The translations under genes were made by a program, and so were the position numbers. From Stygiobacter electus (GTDB lineage: Bacteria > Bacteroidota > Ignavibacteria > Ignavibacteriales > Melioribacteraceae), in the NCBI GenBank assembly GCA_029210465.1, contig JARGDL010000017.1:1-64000 (forward strand): a DNA stretch of 64,000 bases, given 5' to 3'. The notes beneath the pieces are model-generated. The model did not search any database. It was not told the DNA's origin and saw nothing but the letters and a program-made list of their open reading frames with translations. Of this stretch, positions 35,303 through 44,889 are shown piece after piece; the first letter of the stretch is position 1, and every line of letters starts with the position of its first letter.

Positions 35303-36156
35303 CCGAAGAAAAACTTTATGAATTACAACAAACATCTTTAAAAGTAAGAGAACACATAATAAGAATGAGTGGAAATGGCGGTTGCTTTATTGGTGCATCA
35401 CTTTCTTGCGCTGACTTAACAGTTTATTTGTACAAGGAATTTTTAAATATCTCCAAAGAAACATTAAATGATGAAACTCGTGATTATCTCTTTTTATCAA
35501 AAGGACACGACGTTCCAGCGCTTTACGGAACTTTTGTTGAATTAGGTTGGCTTGAAAAAGATAGACTTAACAATCATCTCAAGACAAATGATTTTATTTA
35601 TTGGCATCCAAATAGAAATATCCCCGGAATTGAATTTCATTCTGGGTCACTCGGACATAATTTTTCTGTTGCCGCTGGTGTTGCTCTTGATTGTAAATTA
35701 AAAAACATTAACAATAAAATTGTTGTCATTGTTGGCGATGGTGAATTAAATGAAGGTTCTATGTGGGAAGGTTTATTGGTTGCAAATGCTTATAAACTTG
35801 ATAACGTTTTAGTAATTGTAGATCGAAATCAGTTTCAAGCTAATCTTTCAACTGAAGAATTAATTCCACTTGAACCGCTTGATAAAAAATTTGAAGCATT
35901 TAATTGTGCCGTTAAAAAAATAAATGGACACAATTTTGATGAGATGGAAAATGTATTTAATTCATTCCCATTTGAAAAAAATAAAATCAGTGTCGTAATT
36001 GCCGAAACAGTGAGAGGCAAAGGATTGCCAAGCATTGAAAAACGAGCAGACCGTTGGTTTGTCAACTTTAAGCAAGAAGAAATTGAACAATTAATTCAAG
36101 AACTTCACGGAAATGCAAAAGCAAATTTAACCTCTGAAACTTTGATGGTGAGATAA
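35299..36156 (+). CDS. Transketolase, N-terminal (thiamine diphosphate) subunit
   Basis: This 285-residue subunit binds thiamine diphosphate. Marks are FLSKGHDVPALYGTFVELG (about 57-75), HSGSLGHNFSVAAGVAL (about 114-130), and the diphosphate motif VGDGELNEGSMWEG...VIVDRNQFQ (GDG near 150, N near 178). The partner subunit follows with its start overlapping the stop. Split transketolases of this kind are often specialised enzymes rather than the pentose-phosphate one. Placement among sugar genes suggests it transfers a two-carbon unit to make an unusual ketose phosphate. Confidence 0.9.
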   Translation: MTEEKLYELQQTSLKVREHIIRMSGNGGCFIGASLSCADLTVYLYKEFLNISKETLNDETRDYLFLSKGHDVPALYGTFVELGWLEKDRLNNHLKTNDFIYWHPNRNIPGIEFHSGSLGHNFSVAAGVALDCKLKNINNKIVVIVGDGELNEGSMWEGLLVANAYKLDNVLVIVDRNQFQANLSTEELIPLEPLDKKFEAFNCAVKKINGHNFDEMENVFNSFPFEKNKISVVIAETVRGKGLPSIEKRADRWFVNFKQEEIEQLIQELHGNAKANLTSETLMVR

Positions 36157-37064
36157 TGAACTACGAACAACTTTTAATCGAATTAATTTCAAACGATAAT
36201 CGTTATTTTGTAATGACTGCTGAAAATCGCGCCGCAATGCGTGGTATTACAAATCAAATAAAAAACAATTTTATTGATACTGGTATAACCGAGCAAACTA
36301 TGATAGGAATGGCGGCAGGGTTAGCTTTACGTGGTAGAGTTCCAATTGTTCATGCACTTGCAACTTTTTTAACTATGCGTGCTTTCGAATTTATTAGAAC
36401 TGATGTTGGTATTCCTAACTTGCCCGTAAAAATTATGGGTTCTGTTGCTGGATTTTTATCAGAGGCAAATGGACCAACTCATCAAGCAATTGAAGATGTT
36501 TCTATTATGCGTGGTATTCCTAATATGAATGTTTTTTGTCCAGCTGATTTACAAGATTTTAATCTTGGTATAAAAAAAGTTCTTCAACATGATAATCCAT
36601 TTTATATTCGTTATTTAAATCTTCCAAATGTTGTTGAACATTCAGAATTTGAAATTGGTAAAGCTGAAGTTTTTGGAAATGGAAAAGATATAGCTATTCT
36701 TGTTTACGGAATGCTTTTTACTCAAGCTTTCAAAGTAAAAGAAATTCTTGAAAAGAAAGGCTACTCTGTTCGATTGTTAAATTTAAGAACTCTCAAACCA
36801 ATTGATGAAACTGAAATTCTGAAAACTGTTAATGAATGCAAATTAATTGTAACAATCGAAGACCATTTTATAACAGGTGGATTATATTCAATTCTTGCAG
36901 AATTACTTTTAAGAAATAAAAAAACAACAGAAGTCCTTCCAATTGCTTTAATGAATAAATGGTTCAAACCTGCTTTATTAAATGATGTTCTTGAATATGA
37001 AGGATTTACCGCAAATAAACTTGCAATTAAAATTGAAAACTATTTTGAAGAAAAAAATTTTTAA
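36156..37064 (+). CDS. Transketolase, C-terminal (pyrimidine-binding) subunit
   Basis: This 302-residue subunit completes the transketolase encoded upstream. The pyrimidine domain holds NFIDTGITEQTMIGMAAGLAL (about 44-64), with the catalytic Glu of ITEQ that activates thiamine. Then come FLTMRAFEFIRTDVG and NGPTHQAIEDVSIMRGIPNM (about 107-126). A C-terminal transketolase domain starts at about 175 (GKDIAILVYGMLFTQAFKV). Overlap of start and stop (ATAATG) means equal production of the two chains. Confidence 0.9.
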   Translation: MNYEQLLIELISNDNRYFVMTAENRAAMRGITNQIKNNFIDTGITEQTMIGMAAGLALRGRVPIVHALATFLTMRAFEFIRTDVGIPNLPVKIMGSVAGFLSEANGPTHQAIEDVSIMRGIPNMNVFCPADLQDFNLGIKKVLQHDNPFYIRYLNLPNVVEHSEFEIGKAEVFGNGKDIAILVYGMLFTQAFKVKEILEKKGYSVRLLNLRTLKPIDETEILKTVNECKLIVTIEDHFITGGLYSILAELLLRNKKTTEVLPIALMNKWFKPALLNDVLEYEGFTANKLAIKIENYFEEKNF

Positions 37065-37073
37065 GGTGAATTA

Positions 37074-38408
37074 ATGTCAAATAAAATTTCTTTAACGAAT
37101 GATTTTCCTACAATTAAAAAATCAAATGAACTTTATGAAAAAGCACTCAATTTAATTCCTTCCGTTACGCAAACTTTAGCTAAAGGTCCAGGTCAATGGG
37201 TGAAAGGAATTGCTCCAAAATATTTAGTAAAAGGAAAAGGTTCACACGTTTGGGATGCTGATGGAAATGAATACATTGATTTTATGATGGGTGTTGGTCC
37301 GCTTTCACTAGGTTATGCTTATCCAAAAGTTGATGAAGCAATTAAAAAACAACTTGAAGATGGAATTACTTTTTCAATGATGCATCCACTTGAAGTTGAA
37401 GTTGCTGAAATGATACACCAAGTTATTCCTAATGCCGATATGGTTCGCTATAGCAAAACTGGTGCAGATGCAACTAGTGCATCTGTTCGTCTTGCAAGAG
37501 CTTATACCGGAAAAAATAAAATTCTTTGTTGTGGTTATCATGGTTGGCATGATTGGTATATTGCAGTTACAGCTCGCAATAATGGAATTCCAGAATCTGT
37601 GCAATCAATCAGTTTTACTTTTAATTATAATGATATTGATTCATTAAAAAAATCAATTGATGATGATGTTGCGGCTGTAATATTAGAACCAGTTGTTTTC
37701 CATGAACCCAAAGATAATTTCTTACATAAAGTTGCCGAACTTTGTCATGAAAAAAATATTGTATTAATTTTTGATGAAATGTGGACTGGCTTTCGCATGG
37801 CTTTAGGTGGTGCTCAAGAATATTTTGGTATTACTCCAGATTTAGCAACATATTCAAAAGCAATTGCTAATGGAATGCCAATTTCAGTTTTAACTGGTAA
37901 AAAAGAAATTATGCAGCTTGCTGATGAAGATATTTTCTTTTACACTACTTTTGGTGGCGAAGCTTTATCTCTTGCCGCAACCAAAGCTACTATTCAAGAA
38001 CTTAAAGAAAAAAATGTTCCACAATTTCTTTCTTCTCAAGGTAAAAAATTAAAAGATGGTTATAATGAAATTGCAACAAAATTAAGTGTTCATTCTACAA
38101 AAGCAATTGGTTATAATTGGCGTTCAATGGCTACATTCGATGAAAAATTCGGAGATGCTCTGATTCAAAAATCAATAATGCAGCAGGAAATGATTAAACG
38201 TGGTGTACTTTGGCAAGGATTTTTTAATATGAGTTTTTCACATTCTGATAATGATGTTGATTATACATTAAAAGCCTTGGAAGAATCTTTATATGTTCTT
38301 AAAAAAGCAATTGAAGAAAATAAATTAAAAGAAACTTTGAAAGGTGAACCTGTTCAACCTGTTTTTAGAAAAGTTGATAACTTCAACATGAAACCAGTTA
38401 AAAAATAG
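37074..38408 (+). CDS. Class III aminotransferase, glutamate-1-semialdehyde aminomutase-like
   Basis: This 444-residue PLP enzyme has fold type I. Typical parts are HVWDADGNEYIDFMMGVGPLSLGYAYP (about 56-82), YSKTGADATSASVRLARAYTG (about 123-143), CGYHGWHDWY (about 149-158), IFDEMWTGFR (about 231-240, pyridine-binding Asp) and the lysine in ATYSKAIANGMPIS (about 261-274). It resembles HemL but lies in a sugar operon and is not near heme genes. I infer that it aminates a keto or aldehyde sugar made by the transketolase. A second HemL elsewhere in the genome would support this. Confidence 0.85.
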   Translation: MSNKISLTNDFPTIKKSNELYEKALNLIPSVTQTLAKGPGQWVKGIAPKYLVKGKGSHVWDADGNEYIDFMMGVGPLSLGYAYPKVDEAIKKQLEDGITFSMMHPLEVEVAEMIHQVIPNADMVRYSKTGADATSASVRLARAYTGKNKILCCGYHGWHDWYIAVTARNNGIPESVQSISFTFNYNDIDSLKKSIDDDVAAVILEPVVFHEPKDNFLHKVAELCHEKNIVLIFDEMWTGFRMALGGAQEYFGITPDLATYSKAIANGMPISVLTGKKEIMQLADEDIFFYTTFGGEALSLAATKATIQELKEKNVPQFLSSQGKKLKDGYNEIATKLSVHSTKAIGYNWRSMATFDEKFGDALIQKSIMQQEMIKRGVLWQGFFNMSFSHSDNDVDYTLKALEESLYVLKKAIEENKLKETLKGEPVQPVFRKVDNFNMKPVKK

Positions 38409-38421
38409 TTCAGAGTTAATA

Positions 38422-39243
38422 ATGAAGAGTGAAGAATTAATGGAATTATTTTCATTAAAAAATAAAACTGCTATTGTAACTGGTGCTTTGGGATTAATCG
38501 GTAAAGAACATTGCAAAGCTTTAAGTGAAGCAGGGGCAAATGTTGTTGTTGCAGATTTAGATGAACAAAAAGCAATTGAATTTGCAAAAAGTTTGGACAG
38601 TGAATCGTTCGGAATATTTTTGGATGTTACAAACAAAGCATCCGTACAAAATGCAAAAGAAAAAATATTAGAAAAATTTGGTCATATTGATGTTCTAGTG
38701 AATAATGCCGCAATCAATGATATGTTTGAAAACCCAAAAGCAGCAACTGAACAATCAAAATTTGAAAACTATCCACTTGAACTTTGGCAAAAATCAATTG
38801 ATGTTAATTTGACAGGAGTGTTTTTATGTTCTCAGGTTTTTGGATTTGAAATGGCGAAACAAAAAAAAGGAAGTATTATTAATATTGCTTCAACTTATGG
38901 TATTGTTGCACCAGATCAAACTTTATATCAAAAAGAAGATGGTACACAAGATTTTTACAAACCGCCAGCATATTCTGCAACAAAAGGGGCAATAATCATG
39001 TTCACAAAATATTTAGCTTCTTATTGGGGAAAAAATGGTGTTCGTGTAAATACATTAACACCCGGTGGTGTCGAAAATAGTCAGGATGAATTTTTTATAA
39101 AAAAATATTCTGCTAAAACTTTACTTGGAAGAATGGCTAAACCAAATGATTATAAAGGTGCATTAATTTTTCTTGCAAGCGATGCTTCTGAATACATGAC
39201 AGGAGCTAATTTAATAATTGATGGCGGTTGGACAACAATTTAA
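38422..39243 (+). CDS. Short-chain dehydrogenase/reductase
   Basis: This NAD(P)-dependent oxidoreductase has 273 residues from ATG 38422 (267 from ATG 38440, which has a better ribosome site in AAGAGTGAAG). The cofactor motif is TGALGLIGKEH, the acidic residue after strand 2 in VADLDE suggests NAD, NNAA follows, and the catalytic set is Ser (NIASTYG) with YSATK. The C-terminus ends YMTGANLIIDGGWTTI. In other surface-sugar clusters such enzymes interconvert keto and hydroxy sugars; the substrate here is unknown. Confidence 0.88.
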   Translation: MKSEELMELFSLKNKTAIVTGALGLIGKEHCKALSEAGANVVVADLDEQKAIEFAKSLDSESFGIFLDVTNKASVQNAKEKILEKFGHIDVLVNNAAINDMFENPKAATEQSKFENYPLELWQKSIDVNLTGVFLCSQVFGFEMAKQKKGSIINIASTYGIVAPDQTLYQKEDGTQDFYKPPAYSATKGAIIMFTKYLASYWGKNGVRVNTLTPGGVENSQDEFFIKKYSAKTLLGRMAKPNDYKGALIFLASDASEYMTGANLIIDGGWTTI

Positions 39244-39252
39244 AGGATAAAA

Positions 39253-39807
39253 ATGAAATCAAAAAAATTAAGTGAAAAAGAAATTTATAAACGTGCATCA
39301 AAAATAAAATTATTATTAACTGATGTTGATGGCGTTTTAACTGATACAGGTGTTTATTATTCTGCTAATGGAGAAGAATTAAAAAGGTTTTCAATTCGTG
39401 ATGGAATGGGTGTTGAAAGATTAAGAACAATTGTTGATGTCGAAACTGGAATTGTTACTCGTGAAAATACAAACATTGTTTCAACGAGAGCTAAAAAACT
39501 GAAGATAGAAGAACTTCATCTTGGAGTAATCGAAAAAGAAAATATTCTAAATGAAATTCTCGAAAGGAAAAAATTAAAATCAAGTGAAGTTGCTTTTATT
39601 GGTGATGATACAAATGATATTGGAATAATAAAAAAAGTTGGTTTAAGTGCTTGTCCAAATGATGCAATGCAACATGTAAAAAAAATTTGCGATATAATTC
39701 TTGATAACAAAGGAGGAAACGGTGCATTCAGAGAATTTGCCGAGTTAATAATCGAATCGAAATTAAAAAAGAATAATAAGAAAGGAAAAAATGAAAGCAA
39801 AAGTTAA
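39253..39807 (+). CDS. KdsC-like HAD phosphatase
   Basis: This 184-residue C0-type HAD phosphatase of the KDO-8-phosphate or NeuNAc-9-phosphate phosphatase family has the nucleophile motif LLLTDVDGVLTD (about 17-28). RFSIRDGMGVERL follows, with VTRENTNIVSTRAKKL (motif II) and VAFIGDDTNDIGIIKKVGLSACPNDA (motifs III/IV). It should dephosphorylate the product of the NeuB-like synthase. The last 17 bp overlap that synthase's start, supporting a shared pathway. Confidence 0.9.
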   Translation: MKSKKLSEKEIYKRASKIKLLLTDVDGVLTDTGVYYSANGEELKRFSIRDGMGVERLRTIVDVETGIVTRENTNIVSTRAKKLKIEELHLGVIEKENILNEILERKKLKSSEVAFIGDDTNDIGIIKKVGLSACPNDAMQHVKKICDIILDNKGGNGAFREFAELIIESKLKKNNKKGKNESKS

Positions 39808-40684
39808 AGTTGGGAACAGATTAATTGGTAATGGTGAACCAGTTTACATTATTGCAGAAATTGGAATAAATCATAATGGTTCACTTGAGCTTGCAAAAAA
39901 GTTAATTGATGCCGCCATATTTTGTGGCTGCGATGCAGTTAAATTTCAAAAACGTACACCAGAACTTTGTGTACCAAAAGATCAATGGAATATCGAACGT
40001 GAAACGCCTTGGGGTAGAATAACTTATCTTGAATACCGACACAAAGTTGAATTTGGTTTTGAAGAATATTTTGAAATTGATTCTTATTGTAAACAAAGAG
40101 GGATTGATTGGTTCGCTTCTCCTTGGGATGAAGAAGCAGTTTCTTTTCTTGAAAAATTTAAACCGATTGCTTATAAAATTCCTTCCGCAGCTTTGACTGA
40201 TTTTGAATTGTTGAAGAAAATAAAATCTACTGGAAGACCAATAATGCTTTCAACCGGTATGTCAACTTTAGAAGAAATTAATGACGCTGTTAATTTTTTA
40301 GGGAAAGAAAATTTGCTTTTAGCTCAAGCTACTTCTACTTATCCTTGTAAAGTTGAAGAATTAAATTTGAGAGTTATTCAAACTTATAAAGAAATGTTTC
40401 CAGAAATTCCAATTGGATATAGTGGACACGAAACTGGTTTAGCCCCTACTTTAGCTGCCGTTGCATTAGGGGCAACATTTGTTGAAAGACATATTACCCT
40501 TGATCGTGCAATGTGGGGAACTGATCAAGCAGCTTCTGTTGAAATTGTTGGTTTGCAAAGATTGGTTAAAGATATTCGTGATATTGAAAAAGCTTTAGGC
40601 GATGGTTCTAAAAAAGTTTATGAAAGTGAAATTCCAAGTATCAAAAAATTAAGAAGAGTAAAAAAAGATAATATCTTAGCATGA
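39791..40684 (+). CDS. NeuB-family ulosonic acid synthase
   Basis: This 297-residue TIM-barrel enzyme condenses phosphoenolpyruvate with an aldose to give a 3-deoxy-ulosonic acid. Family marks are YIIAEIGINHNGSLELAKKLIDAA (about 19-42), KFQKRTPE, IDWFASPWDEEAV, KIPSAALTDFELL, ILSTGMSTLEEI-like and IPIGYSGHETGL. The C-terminal antifreeze-like (SAF) domain of sialic acid synthases is missing: the protein ends soon after the barrel. Truncated NeuB proteins exist, but this leaves the substrate open. Its start lies inside the phosphatase gene. Confidence 0.88.
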   Translation: MKAKVKVGNRLIGNGEPVYIIAEIGINHNGSLELAKKLIDAAIFCGCDAVKFQKRTPELCVPKDQWNIERETPWGRITYLEYRHKVEFGFEEYFEIDSYCKQRGIDWFASPWDEEAVSFLEKFKPIAYKIPSAALTDFELLKKIKSTGRPIMLSTGMSTLEEINDAVNFLGKENLLLAQATSTYPCKVEELNLRVIQTYKEMFPEIPIGYSGHETGLAPTLAAVALGATFVERHITLDRAMWGTDQAASVEIVGLQRLVKDIRDIEKALGDGSKKVYESEIPSIKKLRRVKKDNILA

Positions 40685-41445
40685 AAGAATATGAATTAAT
40701 TTCTTATTCTATAATTAGTGGTTCTGCTTTATTGTTTATTGTTCTTGAAAGAATTTTTCCATACAACAAAGGGCAAAAGATTTTACGTGATGGTTTTTTT
40801 AACGACTTTGCACTTTATACGATTGCGCAAAGTTATATTCTTGGTATAATCATATTTACATTTATCATTAATTACATTGATTCATATACAGGTTTATCAA
40901 GGTTAAGATTATTTTCAAATGTTCCAATCTGGTTGCAATTAGTTTTCTTTACAATCACACATGATTTTTATATTTATTGGATGCATCGTTGGCAACATAG
41001 TAATAAGTATTTGTGGCGATTGCATGAAGCTCATCATTCAACAAAAAAAGTTGATTGGCTTTCTGGTTCACGTTCACATGCTTTTGAAATTTTAATAAAT
41101 CAAACTGTTGAGTTTTTACCAATTGTTTTACTCGGTTCACCACCAGAAGTTGCCGCATACAAAGGTGTAATAAGCGCTGTTTGGGGTATGTATATTCACT
41201 CAAACATAAACGTAAAGACTGGTTGGTTACAAAAAATTATTAATGGTCCAGAAATGCATCGCATTCATCACACAACTGGAAAAGGTAGAAATAGAAATTT
41301 TGCAACCAAGTTAGCAATTTGGGATTGGATTTTTAACACTGCATTTACACAAAGAGAAAAAGCTGAAGATTATGGTTTGAAAACTTTCTTTCCTGAAAAT
41401 TTCTTTCAACAATTTTTTTTTGCTTTCAGGAGTTTTAAAAGATGA
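40681..41445 (+). CDS. Fatty acid hydroxylase/sterol desaturase-family membrane enzyme
   Basis: This 254-residue integral-membrane di-iron enzyme has four hydrophobic segments and the histidine boxes HDFYIYWMHRWQHS (about 96-109), HEAHHS (about 116-121) and HRIHHTTGKGRNRNF (about 200-214). The family hydroxylates or desaturates lipid chains. It overlaps the synthase gene by 4 bp, so it is the last member of the operon. That suggests a lipid part of the glycoconjugate is modified too, although co-location may be incidental. Confidence 0.88.
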   Translation: MKEYELISYSIISGSALLFIVLERIFPYNKGQKILRDGFFNDFALYTIAQSYILGIIIFTFIINYIDSYTGLSRLRLFSNVPIWLQLVFFTITHDFYIYWMHRWQHSNKYLWRLHEAHHSTKKVDWLSGSRSHAFEILINQTVEFLPIVLLGSPPEVAAYKGVISAVWGMYIHSNINVKTGWLQKIINGPEMHRIHHTTGKGRNRNFATKLAIWDWIFNTAFTQREKAEDYGLKTFFPENFFQQFFFAFRSFKR

Positions 41446-41489
41446 GCTTTTATTTAATTTCCTAAAAGCTAATTTTCATATCTTTCTTT

Positions 41490-41620
41490 TAATAAAGTCA
41501 TGGTTCGACTTTGCTCACCATGACAGATTCAACAATCGAAGCGTGACGTCATGGTTCGACAAGCTCACCATGACAGGACAAGCTTGCCTAACGGTCAGGC
41601 AGGTTCACCATGATAGGTTA
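41490..41620. repeat. Short dispersed-type inverted repeats
   Basis: GTCATGGTTCGAC...GCTCACCATGACA occurs twice in a row (about 41498-41525 and 41548-41575). A third, weaker copy ends TTCACCATGATAGG. Each unit can form a hairpin TCATGGT/ACCATGA. This resembles the REP-like GTTCGACAAGCTCACC repeats scattered between genes in many FCB genomes. It lies between convergent genes and may end transcription. Confidence 0.7.
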
Positions 41621-41648
41621 GAAAATTTTTTCACTTACCCAATAACTT

Positions 41649-43235
41649 TTACAAGCCTTGTATTTTTTTATCTTTTGGATATCTAACAGAAAATGAAAAT
41701 TTCTTAGTTACTGTTTCATTTGGATTAATTTTTAAATTCCAGGTAAGACTTCCCAATTCATTATTAATTTTTGCACCATCAGCATCTTTTAGTTTTACAA
41801 CAATATCTTCCTGTTGAGAAATAGGAAATTGTTCTTCTACAATTAAATTAAGTTGTGTTTTTTTGCTGTTCTTTATTTGAATTTCATATGTAAAATTTCG
41901 TTCAACATCATTACTTAAAAATTTTTCGTCGGTAAAATCTTTTAACTGCTTCCTTTTAACAATAATGTTTTCATCTCTTCCTAATGAAATAAACATTGAA
42001 TCTTTTGTTGTTTGTGGATTTAAGTAAGTTTTTCCAACGAAAGAATTTTCAAAGAAAATATTTGCTTGTCCTGGTAAAAGATTTAAGTCATCCCATTTAT
42101 CAATTTTCATAACAAGAAATGCATTTTCATCAAATTTAGGTACAGCATAATATTGATAAGTCGAATTCAATGTTGCATCTTTTAACGAAATTGAATGAGG
42201 TTTATTGTCAGAAGGTATGTTATACTTTAACGTTGGCGTAAATTCAAGTGATAATTGATTTTCATTTATTTCAAAATAATCTGCCATAGTTTGCATTTTT
42301 GTTTCAACTAGATTTTGTGTTTCATCCATTGCTACTGCTTTGTATAAATTACTTTTTAATTCACGTGCTTGCATTGGATTAAAGAAATTTAAATACCAGG
42401 GATTTAACTCAGGTTTTGTGTTATTTTTATTTGGATTTCTTGTTGATAAAATTATTGGAACATCATTCCAGTCGAATCCAGAATTTTGCCAAACATTTGC
42501 TAAATAATTTAGTTTTGCTTTTGATTTTATATCATCTACATAAATATTATAATTTGGCGACCAACCAGCGCTTTGCAACAAATAAGAAATATTTATTTGA
42601 AACAATTCTGATTTGTTTGCTGATATTGTTACAACAATTTCATTTGTAGGTTTATTTGAAAGATTGTTTAATTCTTCCAATTGTTTTTTAACTTTTTCAA
42701 TTTCTTTTTGAGTTCTCTTAATCTTTAAATTGTTCTCCAGCATATTATTTTTGATTTCAGCGATTTTCTTCTTAAAAAATTCCGACATTTTTTGTAATTC
42801 TGAAATTGATATACCTGTTTTTTCACTTTTAATGTTTTTGTTTGCCATTAAAAATTCTATATCATACTTCAATAAATCATCATCATTTTGCTGTTTATTT
42901 AGTTTTATATTTAATTCTTCTAATAAACTATTCAACTTTTGAACTTCAGGATTTTGATTTACTTCTCTCAAATAATCAAATCTTTGTACAACAGAAATAA
43001 TAATTCCGTCACCAATTCCTGAAACAGAAATACTATTTCTATCAATATTGTTTGCGATTCCTGATACAGCAATTTCATTAATACCTGCATCAAGTTTTAC
43101 TTTTACAGTTTGGGTTAATTCAGCTCCATTTAAGAAAACTTTAACTTTTTGCAATTCGGGTTTTACTACAACTTCACTTGCAAAAGAAAAATAAGCAATG
43201 GAAAAAGTTATAAGAACAAATATTAATTTTTTCAT
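41649..43235 (-). CDS. DUF4139 (mucoidy inhibitor A-like) exported protein
   Basis: This 528-residue protein has a signal peptide (MKKLIFVLITFSIAYFSFAS). A DUF4140-like N-terminal domain follows (VKVFLNGAELTQTVKVKLDAGINEIAVSGI), then a coiled-coil section (about 95-195, rich in Lys/Glu/Leu) and a C-terminal DUF4139 beta-sandwich (ISYLLQSAGWSPNYNIYVDD...LTWNLKINPNETVTKKFSFSVRYP). The family's function is unknown, though one member was named for an effect on mucoidy. Single-gene unit. Confidence 0.88.
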   Translation of the reverse strand: MKKLIFVLITFSIAYFSFASEVVVKPELQKVKVFLNGAELTQTVKVKLDAGINEIAVSGIANNIDRNSISVSGIGDGIIISVVQRFDYLREVNQNPEVQKLNSLLEELNIKLNKQQNDDDLLKYDIEFLMANKNIKSEKTGISISELQKMSEFFKKKIAEIKNNMLENNLKIKRTQKEIEKVKKQLEELNNLSNKPTNEIVVTISANKSELFQINISYLLQSAGWSPNYNIYVDDIKSKAKLNYLANVWQNSGFDWNDVPIILSTRNPNKNNTKPELNPWYLNFFNPMQARELKSNLYKAVAMDETQNLVETKMQTMADYFEINENQLSLEFTPTLKYNIPSDNKPHSISLKDATLNSTYQYYAVPKFDENAFLVMKIDKWDDLNLLPGQANIFFENSFVGKTYLNPQTTKDSMFISLGRDENIIVKRKQLKDFTDEKFLSNDVERNFTYEIQIKNSKKTQLNLIVEEQFPISQQEDIVVKLKDADGAKINNELGSLTWNLKINPNETVTKKFSFSVRYPKDKKIQGL

Positions 43236-43378
43236 TTTAAGCTCACTCTTATAATTTTATAATTAAACTTATATAATATTGTAATGTTCCAGAAATTAAA
43301 GCATGAAATATTATCTTTGTAATGCTCTTTAGCTATTTTTATAAATGAATTAAAGAATGCATTTTAAAAAAATACTTT

Positions 43379-44878
43379 ATGAAAAAATTATTACTCGAAT
43401 TATTACAAAAATATTTTATAATTATATCTGAAAACTGGAAGACAAAAATAAATTTACTTGTTTCTGGTAAATTAACCGAGTTACAAATTAATGATTTTGT
43501 AAAACAAAGTTTAGAAACAATTATAGTGATAATTAAAAAAGGTGATTATAAAGTTGCTGATCAATATCTAATTGATACGTACAAATTGTTTTCAAAAATA
43601 AATTTGAATTTACTTGAAGTAAGTCAAATTTATGGTCAAGCAAGATTTTCACTTCTAAATTCAATAGGAAATGATGCATCAAATGAAACTGATCCAGTTA
43701 TTATTCTTGGATTTTTTGATGAAATAATAGAACAAATTTATGCACGTTACGGAATGCTGCATCAAGAAATCAAAATGAAAGAACTTGAACTTGATCGTGA
43801 TCGTTTAGCTTCCAAATTGGAATTCGACAGACAATATTTGCAGAATATATTACATTCTACAGATCAAGCCATTATGATTGTGGATAAAGATGAAAAATTT
43901 ATTGCATGGAATAAAGGCGCAGAAAAAATTTTTGGCTACAGTGAAAAAGAAATGATTGGGAGACCATCAAATTATCTTTTTCCTCCGGGTGAATTTTATG
44001 AAAAAGAACTTCAGAAAATAATTGAAGACTCAAAAAACATTGGACATGCAACTATTGTAGAAACGCAACGCAAAAAGAAAAATGGTGAATTAATAACTGT
44101 GCGATTAAGCGTTTCAAAATTGCCAACTCAAAATGGAGAATATGGCGGTAGGTTAATTATAATTAAAGATTTTACAGAATATAAAAAATTGCAAGCTCAA
44201 ATTGATCAATCTGAAAAATTAGCTGTTATAGGTCAGCTTGCTGCGGGTGTTGCTCATGAAATTGGAAATCCATTAACTTCAATTTCTAGTCTTGTTCAAA
44301 TATTACAACGAAGAAGTAAAGATGAATTTATAAGCGAGCAACTTATCAACATAAAAGAAAATATTGATCGCATTTCAAGAATAGTTCGCGAATTAGTTGA
44401 CTTTTCTCGTCCTCCAAGTTATGAAACTTCAATTCAGGATATTACAGATATTATAAAAACAGCACTTGGTATTGTTAAATATGATAAAAGAGTTCGTAAT
44501 GTTAAGTTTGAAACAGAACTAAAAGAACCATTACCAAATGTTCAAGTAGCCGCTGATCAATTACTTCAAGTATTTGTAAATATTTTAATTAATGCTTTAG
44601 ATGCAATTGATGGCAACGGAACAATTACAGTCTCTTCTTATTTTGATTTTAATAAAGTATATGTAGAAATTTCTGACGATGGTTGTGGTATGGATGAAGA
44701 AACTTTAAATAAAATTTTCGATCCTTTCTTTACAACTAAAGAGGTTGGAAAAGGGACAGGCCTTGGTCTTTCTGTTAGTTATGGAATTATTAACCGCTTT
44801 GGCGGAGAAATAAAAGTAAAAAGTAAACTAAATGAAGGAAGTAAATTTATTATTTCACTTCCTATTGCATATAATTAG
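43379..44878 (+). CDS. PAS-domain sensor histidine kinase (NtrB-like)
   Basis: This 499-residue soluble kinase has an unrecognised helical N-terminal domain (1-140), a coiled linker ([20 protein letters not shown]), a PAS domain (about 158-270; [33 protein letters not shown]), the HisKA box [15 protein letters not shown] (phospho-His about 296) and HATPase motifs [19 protein letters not shown] and [14 protein letters not shown]. No membrane helix is visible, so the signal is intracellular. The response regulator gene follows after 11 bp. Confidence 0.92.
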   Translation: MKKLLLELLQKYFIIISENWKTKINLLVSGKLTELQINDFVKQSLETIIVIIKKGDYKVADQYLIDTYKLFSKINLNLLEVSQIYGQARFSLLNSIGNDASNETDPVIILGFFDEIIEQIYARYGMLHQEIKMKELELDRDRLASKLEFDRQYLQNILHSTDQAIMIVDKDEKFIAWNKGAEKIFGYSEKEMIGRPSNYLFPPGEFYEKELQKIIEDSKNIGHATIVETQRKKKNGELITVRLSVSKLPTQNGEYGGRLIIIKDFTEYKKLQAQIDQSEKLAVIGQLAAGVAHEIGNPLTSISSLVQILQRRSKDEFISEQLINIKENIDRISRIVRELVDFSRPPSYETSIQDITDIIKTALGIVKYDKRVRNVKFETELKEPLPNVQVAADQLLQVFVNILINALDAIDGNGTITVSSYFDFNKVYVEISDDGCGMDEETLNKIFDPFFTTKEVGKGTGLGLSVSYGIINRFGGEIKVKSKLNEGSKFIISLPIAYN

Positions 44879-44889
44879 TTGGAGTATTT

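Noticed and set aside
35835..36065. Antisense ORFs in the sugar operon and many other genes
   Set aside because: They are shadows of strongly conserved genes, with Ser/Phe/Leu-biased composition typical of antisense frames in AT-rich DNA.
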